Source: Dactylorhiza incarnata
Lineage: Eukaryota; Streptophyta; Magnoliopsida; Asparagales; Orchidaceae
Direction of reading: 5' to 3'
Length of the DNA: 64,000 bases
NCBI GenBank assembly: GCA_033032865.1
Contig: JAWHQI010000005.1
Location: 13,540,001-13,604,000 of the forward strand
The translations under genes were made by a program, and so were the position numbers. Positions 53,954-64,000 of this stretch are shown one piece after another (the stretch's first letter is position 1; each line of letters begins with the position of its first letter). The notes under the pieces are model-generated. The model did no database searches, was not told where the DNA came from, and saw only the letters and a program-made list of their open reading frames with translations.

Positions 53954-55262
53954 TGGGTTATCTATAATAACACCTAGAAGGGGGTGATTAGGTGTTTTCA
54001 AAATTGTTTAGTACTTTAATTTTTAGGCACACACAGCACAAGCAATCACAGAAAGGACACAGTAATTTATAGTAGTTTCCTCAAGACAATTTGTCAAGAG
54101 GTAGCCCAATGTCCCTCCTACCTATCTAGTAGTGTGATAGACTGGGCAACTTCTCCAAAACTCAGATCACTATCCAATCAAGATGATCTTACAACTTAGA
54201 TCCACACAGGATCCTACCACTCAGATCCACAAGGATCCTACCTCAGCAATCACAAAGAAAACATACACTTAGTACTTAGTACCCTACAAACACAGGCAAC
54301 AAAAACCTCACAAAACTCAGGCCACACAAGCCCTACAAACTAATATCTTCTTTAAGATCTTATACCCTCATGTTCACAGAGAACCCTACAGAAATGATGA
54401 GTTTAATTATCTTGGTGTAGATTGTTGCAACCGTTAATCAGTCCAATGAGGAGTTCGGACCCCTAAGAGGGGGCAACTAGCACTTACTGATCCCGCAGAG
54501 GAACTTGGCCGAAGATTTAGAACTAAACACCGACCCTTGGTTGCAGCGTGGAGATCCCACAACACACCCAGAAGATCTTGGAGCACTTCCCCTCCCAAGC
54601 CAAAGCTGATGTCGGGCACCTTGGAGATCCTGAGGAGCTAACCAAATATGTCCTAAGGAGGAAGATGTCAAAGACTGGGGGTTTCCTCCAAAGGTGCCCT
54701 ACAGGTTCTATATATAGCTTTTCTCTTCTGGTCTACTAATAGCGCAACTCCGCCTTTTGGTTTTGCTAAACGCACCTAAATTGGTCTGCTAGCAACCAAA
54801 CTCTGCTGTTCTGAAGGGTTATTTGAAGCCCACAAAGGGTATCTAGGTAAATTCTTCTCTAGACCCCACTAAGTGAGTGGCCCGTGAGGGCACCACTCGC
54901 CAAACTTCCTATGAGCCAGGCTCATGAGAACTTATTAGGCTAGTGGTCCATGAAGGCATCACTCGCCCAAATCCTTGGCCTCCTAGGCGAGTGGCGTTCC
55001 GCCCCTCATTGGCCAGGCGGCCCGCACATTTGCACTCCTAGTAGGGCGAGTGCTTGAAGGACGAGGATTGCATTTGCCCCCCTCCGCTAGCCTGAGTCGC
55101 TTATGCAGAGCGGCGAGCCCCGCTCGGCTAGCCATTGTTAAGCGCACTCGAAAGTGGCGATCTCCCACTAGCCTCGCACTCCTCTCTCCTCGCAAGGAGG
55201 TGAGTCTGGCTTGCCCCACCCCCGCGACCCGCAATTTGCTAGGCGGCGAGCTCGCACTCGCT
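53954..55262 (-). repeat. LTR fragment H, Sirevirus-like
   Basis: The plus strand begins TGGGTTATCTATAATAACACCTAGAAGG, paralleling the C LTR edge (CACCTAGAGGGGGGTGAATAGGTG), and later has CACACAGCACA and AATTTATAGTAG blocks as in C. A minus-strand TATA box (CTATATATA) lies at 54716-54708. Upstream, at 54870-55262, is a cluster of GCGAGTGG / CCACTCGC inverted motifs. I found no internal region or second copy, so it is a solo or truncated LTR inside the 5' part of F. The right edge is approximate. Confidence 0.6.
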
Positions 55263-55826
55263 TCATCTATGCCCGGTTATCAATTTTACCCCTCGGCCAA
55301 CACAGGGTTGTACACAATCCCCGCTCTTTGCGAGATTATACTAAGCTCGTAAAGAAACGTCCAATCCTTGGTGTTCGCCGACGGTTGCTGACATGGAAGG
55401 AATCATTTGGTGCGCCCCATCCCCATCGCTATAAATACCACGAATCATAGGCGATGGGTAACCAATTCACCCTACGCCTTCTTTCACCTTATACCATTAT
55501 AGTTACTAAAATACACCTTTCAGAAGAATCCCAAGCTCTCCTGGATGCATCGCGGGCGATCAGATGATCATTCACCATCGAGCTCATCCCTTGGACCGGA
55601 CGGCGTGCCCCTGCAGCTCTCCCAAAGATCAAAAGAGCAATTCAAACTAATAGGCCATGACCTCCCATGAAAATAGGCTAACATCATTCTCTTGCTCGCA
55701 GGACCTGCTTCTCGAGGAATTTGTCGCGGGTGAGGTCCTGACGGGTGCTCACCCTCCCTCCCCTGGGAGGGCTGGTTCGGCCACCATAGAAGCGGACCCC
55801 ACTACCCTGCACGACTCCTTGCTGCG
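55263..55826. other. Unassigned segment between H and E
   Basis: No coding similarity. A plus-strand TATA-like CTATAAATACC lies at about 55430-55440. The segment 55530-55620 (GGACGGCGTGCCCC) faintly recalls a Tat leader and PBS region, which would fit the 5' end of F, but the match is weak. The adjoining direct repeat candidate ACTGG (55827-55831) belongs to element E. Confidence 0.35.
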
Positions 55827-55831
55827 ACTGG

Positions 55832-57507
55832 TGATTAAAATTCCGCTTGCACGAAATAAAATCCGAACTAGCAATCCGAGAAGGCAAGTATACCTATCGA
55901 ACTGTAGTATAGGAACACAAGTGTCGTATTAAAATCCGAGAACCGTTGATTACTTATACTCAAACGAATTACTATTATTTTATCTTAATAATTTTTTGGA
56001 AGGTTTTGTCTGCTAAGTTGAAATAAAAGCTGGATAAAAGTATGGCTAAACGATGATTAAGAAATAGCACTCGATCTTGACTTACTTCGTCTTAAGTTGA
56101 TCAAAATTCAAAAGCAAACTTAAAACTTAATAAAGTAAGGGTAGCTTGATCGTGGGGGTTCCTATAGTTTGAACATGCTTCTCTCGAAGATATGCCCAAC
56201 TGAGTTTAGGAAAATCCGACCGAACTCTCGTCCCGTATTCGAATACCTAAAACTCGCTTTAAGTGGTGAACCCCGCTATTGGGTTTGACTCCAATCCATG
56301 AGATTTACGTCATTCTCTCTCGAGAAATGTGTGTAACTCTCTTTACTCTTAAGTGCTCACTTCAGACTATCGGCCTCTCGGCTAGCCAAGAATGAAAGCA
56401 AAGGTGTGGACTATACATCGATAATATAGCTCCACTTAATTTTAATTAAGAGTAAATCTAAGGCCCAAAACTTTAGAAAGTGAAAGAAGACTAAAGGATC
56501 ATAACTTGATCAACTCATCCTCAGATCATCAAGATCGAGTACTATGAGGATTTAGTTACTCATGGTGGAGGGGTAGAAGAGAGAAATGATGAAGATTTTA
56601 AGAGAACAAAAACATGCAATTTTTATTAAACAAAAGTTCAACTGAGATTGCATTTGCATGGAAAGCCTACTAAGCATTAGTAATATACTATGAAAGGAAA
56701 TTACAAAGGCATTACAACATTCATATGAAAACTAGAAAAGGAAATGCATTGAAATAAAAGAGAGAGAGAGAGAAAGAGAATAACATGAAAATCACTGAAA
56801 ATAGAGTAGTAGCACTAGTTCTCTCTGCCAAAAACTGAATGGGGAAAGCTTGGAGGTCATTTCAATTTATAGAAATTTTTCTGCCTCGGTCACGCCCTCA
56901 GTCACACCTGTGACTAGGGGCGTGACATTGTTTAATCAATTCTGCGGCTTGGATCAGGTTCGGCGCACGATTCTGACGCGATTTGATGGGTCACGCCCTA
57001 GGTCACGCCCGTGACTGAGGGCGTGACCATTTCAGTGGTTAGCCCGGTCATGGGCGCTGGCGGCGATCATGGGCGCTGGAGGCTGGCTGACGTGGCAGTC
57101 ACGGGCGTGACTGGAAGCACGCCCGTGTAATAGTGGCGTGACCAATTCGGTGGTCAGCTGGTCGAATCTGAGCTGTTCACGGGCTGGTCACGGGCGTGAC
57201 TTGCGTGTCACGGGCGTGACTTGTGTGTCACGGCCGTGGACTTTGGGCGCGTCTGACCAGATCTTCTGAATTATGGTGGCAGCAGCTTAACTGGAAGCAG
57301 CAACTTACACGCCCTAGGTCACGGGCGTGACCTAGGGCGTGACTTAGGAAATCTTGCATTTTTGACCTGAAAATTCAGAAAACTTAAGTTAGCACTAAAA
57401 ATAGGAAAATGAACTAAAATTGCATTTAGGTAAACAACAATAAGCAAAAAGTAAGAGCAAATAACCTAAAAATAACCTAATTAAACTAACTAGATTTAGC
57501 ATTATCA
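55832..57507 (-). repeat. 3' LTR of E, 1676 bp
   Basis: Plus-strand TGATTAAAATTCC...GCATTATCA. The end resembles the D LTR end (CCTATACT...CGATA-GGT-ACTTGCCTT on the minus strand). TATA box (CTATAAA) at 56872-56866. A cluster of TCACGGGCGTGA / TCACGCCCGTGA palindromes lies at about 56889-57345, ending 17 bp upstream of the TATA box. Confidence 0.85.
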
Positions 57508-59264
57508 AATTCCCCCAAGCTTACACTTTGCTTGTCCCCAAGCAAAGAAATATGCTTAGCTAATAAAACAAAATGACTAATCAAAAAGATTTAATTATGC
57601 TAAACACGAGTACCTTGCGAAATTCCAAGTAGGGAGAATAGTGAAAAGGAAACCTAAAATAAGTACTTTATTTAAGCTTAATTTTTATACCCTTTACTAA
57701 CAAAAATTAATCATCCAAAATTTTAACTAAAAAGTTTTAAAATAAAATTGAGCAAAGTAACAAGTGAGATAGTGCATTGAATTGTTACTAAACCCTAAGA
57801 GACAAATTATAATTATATCATTCTAAGAACAAGGATCTAAATTCATACCTAAGACTTAACTATTCTACTTTTCTTCTTTACTTAGCTAAAGCAAATTTAG
57901 GAGCATGAATCAAGAGGACTTTATTAGGACCGAAATGTTTGGTTTAGGCATATGATTTGGAATGGAAATCGAAGATAAAAGTGATTGCTATAATCACACT
58001 AAACCATAAACATGAGTTTTATAAAATTTTTGATATGAATGATAAGAGGCAATCCTTCATTATAAGCATATAGCATATTTTCTTTCTTTCTCTTTCATAG
58101 CCATTTTTTTTATTTTGAAATTTTGGCAAAGATAACTAATACAAATATGCTTAAAATATCTTCTTTTTGAGCAAATTCTTTTCTTTGAAGCTCTCCATGC
58201 AATAAACCAATCACACTCTTTTAGAAATTTAAATAAAACTCAAAGTGTTAGTGTGATTCAAATAGGTTTGGAAATTTTGGCTTTGGTGAAAAATTTGATA
58301 AGTGGGGGTGACAATAAAACATGGGAAAAGGCTCAAAAGAGGCTAACAAAGGGTTTCTTTTTAAGGGTTGGCATGAAGGCTCAAACTTAAAAAAAAAATG
58401 GCCTAAATCATTTTCATTGCTCTCTAAATTTATTTAAAGCATGAGTTTTGAAGGATTTCAAAAAGTAAGCCCTAGATATTAAATAAAGACTAATGAACTT
58501 ATCCTGAAAATAAGAATAATAAGCGTCTAGGATTATTCACATTTACTACACAAATCAAAAGTTAACCTTGCAAAATATATCTAAAAATGAAGAGGAAAAT
58601 AGTGGATGAAGAATTTTTACGAAAGTAAAGAAGATAAAAGAGAAAACGATAAGGAAAGTACAAGATTTTAGAAAAAACTTTTCACATTAACATGCTACCT
58701 AGAATTAGAACACTACATGAGTCAACAATTTACTTGTGAAACATAATTAAAAAGTAGGATTAGAAATTTTGAAATTAACTAAGGCTATATAAAATATTTT
58801 GGGAAAAACAAAACATAAAACAAGGGGTACTATCGATTTTACCAAAATCTAATTTAGACTACTAAAACAAAAGAAAAGAAAAGAAGACATTCTCCCCCAA
58901 GCTTACGATAGACATTTTCCTCAATGGAAAAGGAGAGGGAAGGAAGGGGTAACTAAGAAAAGAAATTAAAACTGAAAAACTGAAACAGGTACTTCCCTGG
59001 ATTTATGGGCTTGAAAGGATGTGTGATGCCGCTCCCCCTTGTTGGCGCTTTGAATCTTCATGAAATATCATCTTGAATTTTTCTTGAAACCAGCAATGTT
59101 GAAGCAGGCGATCGCTGAAGTAGAGAGTATCGGAGCCGCCCAGGGCCAAAGAAAAATTAAAACAACAAATTTTAAAAACCTTGGGTTGCCTCCCAAGAGC
59201 GCCCTCTGTTTAATGTCGTTTGAGCTCGACTAAAAGAATATAGTTCAAAAGTTAATCCAAATTA
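57508..59264 (-). other. 3' UTR of E with two hairpin-PPT modules and a stem-loop
   Basis: Terminal module: PPT AAGCTTGGGGGAATT (57522-57508) preceded by the 8-bp hairpin TTTGCTTG-GGGA-CAAGCAAA (57546-57527). Internal module: AAGCTTGGGGGAGA (58904-58891) preceded by TTTTCC-ATTGA-GGAAAA (58931-58915). Post-ORF stem-loop CTTGGG-AGGCAA-CCCAAG at 59197-59180. No env-like frame is visible in this 1.75 kb. Confidence 0.75.
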
Positions 59265-62200
59265 TTACAGTCCAGACAAAAGAAGTTTTTCACTGTCCAT
59301 GTCAACATTGTCACAAGAAAAATAAAGTTTTAGACGCTGCCCATTAACCTTGAAATCACCCTTATCTGGGTGCGATATCAAAACAGTTCCATACGGATAA
59401 GCTTCCTTTACATTAAAAGGACCTGACCATCTAGATTTTAACTTTCCAGGAAATAAACATAGACGAGAATTATAAAGTAATACTTGGTCGCCTGGTTTAA
59501 ATGTTTTTGGGTGCCTTAAATTTTTATCGTGAAAGCATTTCGTTCGATCCTTATATAATTTATTATTTTCATACGCATTGGAGCGCCACTCATCGAGTTC
59601 GTTGAGTTGGAATTTTCGAAGATCGGCGGTGGAGTGGGGATCAAAATTTAAAAATTTAAGGGCCCAGAAAGCACGATGTTCTAATTCGACCGGTAAATGG
59701 CACGATTTCACATATACTAACCGATACGATGTACAACCGATGGCGGTCTTGTACGCTGTTCAGTAAGCCCATAGAGCATCGTCTAATTTATGTGACCAGT
59801 CCTTACGTGAGGTGGAAACAGTTTTTTCTAAAATACGTTTGATTTCTCTATTCACTACCTCGACCTGGCCGTTAGTTTGGGGGTGGTAAGCAGTTGAAAG
59901 CTAATGTGTAACGCCATATTTTAAAAGTGTTTTTGCAAATTGTGCGTTACAAAAGTGTGAACGCCTATCGCTAAAGATGGCCCTAGGAGTACGCAATCGA
60001 GAAAATAATTTTTTTAAGAAAATAATAACGACACGGGAGTCATTGGTAGGAAGAGCTTGGGCCTCTGCCCATCGAGACACGTAGTCTACCGCAACTAAAA
60101 TGTATTTATTACCATGGCTAGAAGGAAGAGGACCTACAAAATCAATTCCCCAAAGGTCGAAAACTTCGCACTCGAGGAAATAATTTTGCAACATTTCATT
60201 TTTTTTGAGATATTTCTGGACCGTTGGCAGCTATCGTACCGTCTCACAAAAGATTGGGCATCTTTAAAAAGGCTAGGCCAATAAAAGCCTGCACTTAGCA
60301 CTTTGTGAGCGGTCCGATTGGCTTGATAGTGCCCACCAGTCGGTCCTTCGTGTAAGTTTTTGAAAATATTTTGTCCTTCTTCGAAAGAAACACATCTCCT
60401 TACTACTTGGTCTGCACAAACTCGAAACAGATACGGGTCCTCCCAAAAATAATTCTTCAGGTCAGAGAAGAATTTCTTCTTTTGCTGATAGGAAAATTCT
60501 TTTGGGAGGACTCGAGCTACTAAGTAGTTGGCGAAGTTTGCAAACCAAGGAGAAGGAGTAGTGTTGATTGATAATAACTTCTCGTCGGGAAAATAATCAT
60601 TAAAAGTTTGTTCATTTAAATCTTCAATAAACGGGTTATCTAATCGTGAAAGATGGTCCGCGGCCAAATTCTCAGCCCCCTTTTTATCTCGGATTTCTAA
60701 GTCGAACTCCTGGAGGAGTAAGACCTAGCGAAGTAAGCGTGGTTTGGCATCCGGTTTAGAAAGTAAATATTTGAGGGCCGAGTGGTCCGTAAAAACAATA
60801 ATTTTTGAAAGCGTAATATAAGGTCGAAATTTGTCGAATGCAAAAATAACTGCTAATAATTCTTTCTCCGTTGTGGTATAGTTCTCTTGCGCGGATGTAA
60901 GTGTTTTACTTGCGTAGAAAATAGGGTGGAAGTTTTTAAATATACGTTGTCCTAAAACGGCTCCCACCGCAAAGCTACTTGCATCGCACATGATTTCGAA
61001 TGGAAGGTCCCAAATTGGAGCTATCATAATTGGCGCATTTATTAGCTTATTTTTGATTAATTGAAAAGCAGATAAGCAGGTATCATCAAAAATAAATGGA
61101 GTGTCTTTTTCTAAAAGATGAGTGAGGGGTTTGGTAATTTTCGAAAAATCTTTTATAAATCGCCGGTAAAAACCGGCATGTCCTAGAAAGCTTCTTATGG
61201 CCTTAACGTTGGTTGGCGGTGGCAGTTTTTCGATCACTTCTATTTTTGCTTCATCGACCTCAATTCCTCTTGCTGATATCTTATGACCTAAAACCAATCC
61301 CTCCCGTACCATGAAATGGCATTTTTCCCAGTTCAGGGCGAGATTGGTCTCCTCACACCGTTCTAACACTTTTTCTAAATTTTCTAAACAAAAATCGAAG
61401 GATTCACCAAACACGAAAAAGTCGTCCATAAATACCTCCATAATACTTTCTACGTACTTGTCGAAAATGGCCAACATACACCGTTGAAATTTTGTCGGCG
61501 CATTACATAAGCCAAACGCATTCTTCGATAGGAGAAGGTGCCGAAAGGACAAGTAAACGTCGTTTTCTCCTGGTCCTCGGGCGAGATGGGAATTTGGAAG
61601 TAGCCCGAGAGACCATCGAGAAAACAATAAAAGCTATGGTCGGATAATCGTTCTAAGATTTGATCTATGAATGGCAAGGGGAAATGGTCCTTGCGGGTGG
61701 CGTCGTTCAATTTGCGATAATCAATACACATACGCCACCCAGTCACCGTCCGTGTTGGGATTAAGTCATTATTGTCATTTAACACTACCGTGATACCTCC
61801 ATTTTTAGGAACTACTTGAACGGGGCTTACCCATTTGCTATCTGAAATTGGATAGATAATTCCTGCGTCTAATAATTTCACGACCTCACCCTTTACTACT
61901 TCTTTCATGTTTGGGTTTAATCGGCGTTGAGGTTGAATAGAATTATGTGAATTATCTTCCATTAGAATTTTGTGCATGCAGAAAGATGGACTTATGCCCT
62001 TAATATCAGAAATCTGCCAAGCAATTGCTTGGCGGTGCTTTTGTAAAACTTTTAGCAATTTGACATTTTCAGATCCACTTAAATGGGCCGACACTATTAC
62101 TGGTAACTTAGAGTCTTTTTCTAAAAATTCATATTTTAAATGATTGGGTAGTTCTTTAAGTTCTAATGTGGGAGGTTCCTCGTATGAAGATTTGAAAGAC

Positions 62201-62376
62201 TTTTCTTTTTCAAAAGTAATTTCTTCAAAAATTTTTGATTTAATTTGAAAATTTGAGGGGGCGGGAGCAATGGCCATTTTCATTTCTTGTAATATTTCAG
62301 TGGAGGTGTTTGAAGATGAATAAAAAGAAGAAGAACCATTTTTAGAAATACAAAAAGAAGGGTCTTCACTTAACAC
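59265..62376 (-). pseudogene. Athila pol of E, multiply broken
   Basis: Minus strand from 62376: RT ([20 protein letters not shown], catalytic FMDDF near 61425), RNase H (FTDHSALKYLL), integrase finger ([25 protein letters not shown]), core (GIDFVGPLP) and C-terminus ([13 protein letters not shown]). Lesions: one base missing at the RRM-FGLCNA junction near 61515; TAG near 60725 where D has Trp; one A short in an A-run near 60192; TAG near 59901 in place of Lys; TGA near 59762 in place of Arg. It would have been the replication enzyme set but is dead. Confidence 0.9.
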
Positions 62377-62403
62377 ATCTAAGAAAAAACACGAATCGTC
62401 ATT

Positions 62404-64000
62404 TTATAGGGTATTTTTCATAGAGGGTGTTATGGAGAAGGTTACTTCATCATCTCCAACTCGGAGGAATAGCTTACCATTACTCACATCAATGATAGCA
62501 CGGGAGGTGGCAAGGAAGGGGCGGCCAAGGATTAGGGGAACCTCGACATCCTCTTCAATGTCCAAAATGACAAAATCCACCGGGAAGATGAATTTGTCTA
62601 CCTTTACGAGCACGTCCTCCACAATTCCCAGCGGATATTTTATCGTCCTATCTGTTAGTTGTATACTCATACGTGTGGGGCTAAGGGTGCCCACTCCTAA
62701 CTTCTTAAACAAGGAGAATGGCATTAAGTTGATGCTTGCTCCTAAGTCGGCCAACGCGTTCTTTACAAATAGATCACCAAAGAGGCATGGGATAGAAAAA
62801 CTACCCGGATCGTTAGCCTTTTTCGGTAATTTATTTGTTAGGACGGCGGAACACTCAGCATTTAAAGTTACGTGCGATAAATTTTCTAGCTTTTTCTTAT
62901 TAGTTAGAAGATCCTTCAGGTACTTAGCGTACTTGGGCATTTGTGATATCGCTTCATGGAAGGGCAAATTGATGTGTATTTGCTTAAACATTTCCAGGAA
63001 GCGATGATATTGATCATCTAATTTTTCCTTGTTGAGTTGAGAAGGATAAGGCGGGGCGGGGTTGTTTTTGAAAATATGAGGTGGAGTGATAAAATCTGTT
63101 TGAGTGAGTGGTGTTTTTAAAATAGCGGCGGATCTTGCCTCGGGCTCTTCGCTAACCGGACCGGATACTTGCTTCCCACTCTGAAGAGTTACAACTTTCG
63201 CTTGCTCTCTCGGGTTGGGCTCGGTGTTAGCGGGAAGAGTTCCAGGCGGTCGCTCGGATATTATTTTGGCGAGCTGCCCGATTTGGTTTTCTAGATTTTT
63301 AACGGATCCGGCTAAGTTCCGGACGATTGCTTCGTTCGTACTTATATATTTTGAAAACATCTCCTCCAAAGATGGAGGTTTTTGAAAGTTAACAGGGGGT
63401 GGAGGTGGTGTAAATTCATTTTGTAGAGGCGGGCGAGTTGTGTTTGCAGGATTACTCCAAGAAAAGTTCGGGTGATTACGCAACGCAGGATTATAATTAT
63501 TCGGTAATTGAAAACCAGGTGCATGAAAATTAGAAGCAGAATAATTATTATAAGCATTTCTATTGCCTATGTAATCAGCTTGTTCGGAGGTGGCTTTTGC
63601 GAATTCCCAAACCTGAGGTGCGGAAGGAGCATTCATTTCAGATATCTTTTTGCTAAGCATTTCCACTTGTAGTGCCAGCTGGGAGACGTTATCCACTTCG
63701 TACAGGTTTGTTTGGGCGGGATCTTGGCACATTCCACTGATAGGTGTTCATGGCCATATCCTCAAATAGTTCAAGAGTGGCTTCCGGGGTTTTGTTATTT
63801 AAGCTACCACCGGAAGCGGCGTCTATCATTTGCTTAGTATGTTGATTTAGCCCGTTATAAAACGTCTGCACTTGTAACCATACAGGCAAAGCGTGATGAG
63901 GGCAACGTCTTAAGAATTCTTTATACCTTTCCCAGGTATCATATAGCGTTTCAGAATCTATTTGGCAAAAAGAAGAAATATCATTTCTAAGCTTAGCAGT
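62404..64000 (-). pseudogene. Athila gag and protease of E (partial, broken)
   Basis: Gag from the window edge includes DTWERYKEFLRRCPHH, FYNGLNQHTKQMIDAASGGS and, after about eight missing bases near 63700, SQLALQVEMLSKKI. Protease carries [14 protein letters not shown] and [13 protein letters not shown] at 62404-62406 separates it from pol, which continues in the same frame. The gag N-terminus lies outside the window. Confidence 0.88.

Larger units (their letters stand above)
55832..64000 (-). mobile_element. Element E: older Athila, runs out of the window
   Basis: Minus strand: gag from beyond 64000, pol to 59265, 3' UTR, PPT 57522-57508 and 3' LTR 57507-55832. It is closely related to D in gag, protease, RT and integrase motifs but disabled by about seven lesions. 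The 5' LTR, PBS and gag start are outside the window. Confidence 0.9.

Noticed and set aside
55428..55560. Independent plus-strand promoter or gene start at CTATAAATACC
   Set aside because: No downstream coding frame; more likely a piece of an old LTR or of the F leader, which I could not assign.
62432..63007. 191-codon plus-strand frame
   Set aside because: Antisense shadow of the Athila protease region; the same shadow appears in D at 26275-26526.

Overview
The window is plant nuclear DNA built almost entirely from LTR retrotransposons. I see no convincing host gene, tRNA, rRNA or CRISPR array. The lineages present are plant-specific: Athila and Tat (Gypsy), a Tekay/Del-like chromovirus, and a Sirevirus-type Copia carrying a third ORF. 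This points to a repeat-rich, probably pericentromeric or heterochromatic, part of an angiosperm chromosome. I cannot name the species.

For clarity I call the elements A to H. The core is a Russian-doll stack. A Tat-lineage element F (minus strand) has its gag-protease half at 51574-53953 and its RT-RNase H-integrase half at 9172-12091. The two halves are split by element A (12092-51568, minus strand, an Athila-like element with gag and protease only). Inside A sits B (13850-46097, plus strand, 4.37-kb LTRs around a decayed Tekay-like remnant). Inside the right LTR of B sits C (21095-42701, minus strand, Sirevirus with gag, pol and a 695-codon env-position ORF). Inside the left LTR of C sits D (22321-33027, plus strand, a nearly intact Athila). 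All four insertions have perfect 5-bp target-site duplications: CTTCT, GTGAA, GATTC and ACAAT. Hand-counted LTR-LTR differences fall with nesting depth: about 4% for A, about 1.4% for B, 6 of 1319 bp for C and 4 of 1750 bp for D.

Left flank: 1-2158 is a Copia fragment G (gag remnant, doubled polypurine tract, short LTR, primer-binding site caught in an inverted repeat). 2159-3495 is unassigned repeat-like DNA. 3496-10067 is a recent 3,286-bp direct tandem duplication of the 3' end of F. Each unit holds an Athila LTR fragment, an antisense ORF remnant, a seven-unit 140-bp minisatellite and the C-terminal part of integrase.

Right flank: 53954 to about 55262 is a Sirevirus-like LTR fragment H. 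55263-55826 is unassigned. 55832-64000 is an older, multiply broken Athila element E on the minus strand that runs out of the window.

Recurring non-coding architecture is the most interesting content. Five LTR families carry their own cluster of short palindromes just upstream of a TATA box. The three Athila-type elements (A, D, E) share a stem-loop after the ORF and a doubled polypurine tract, in D and E each copy preceded by a hairpin. In C the palindrome-TATA arrangement of the LTR reappears just upstream of the env-position ORF, suggesting an internal promoter.
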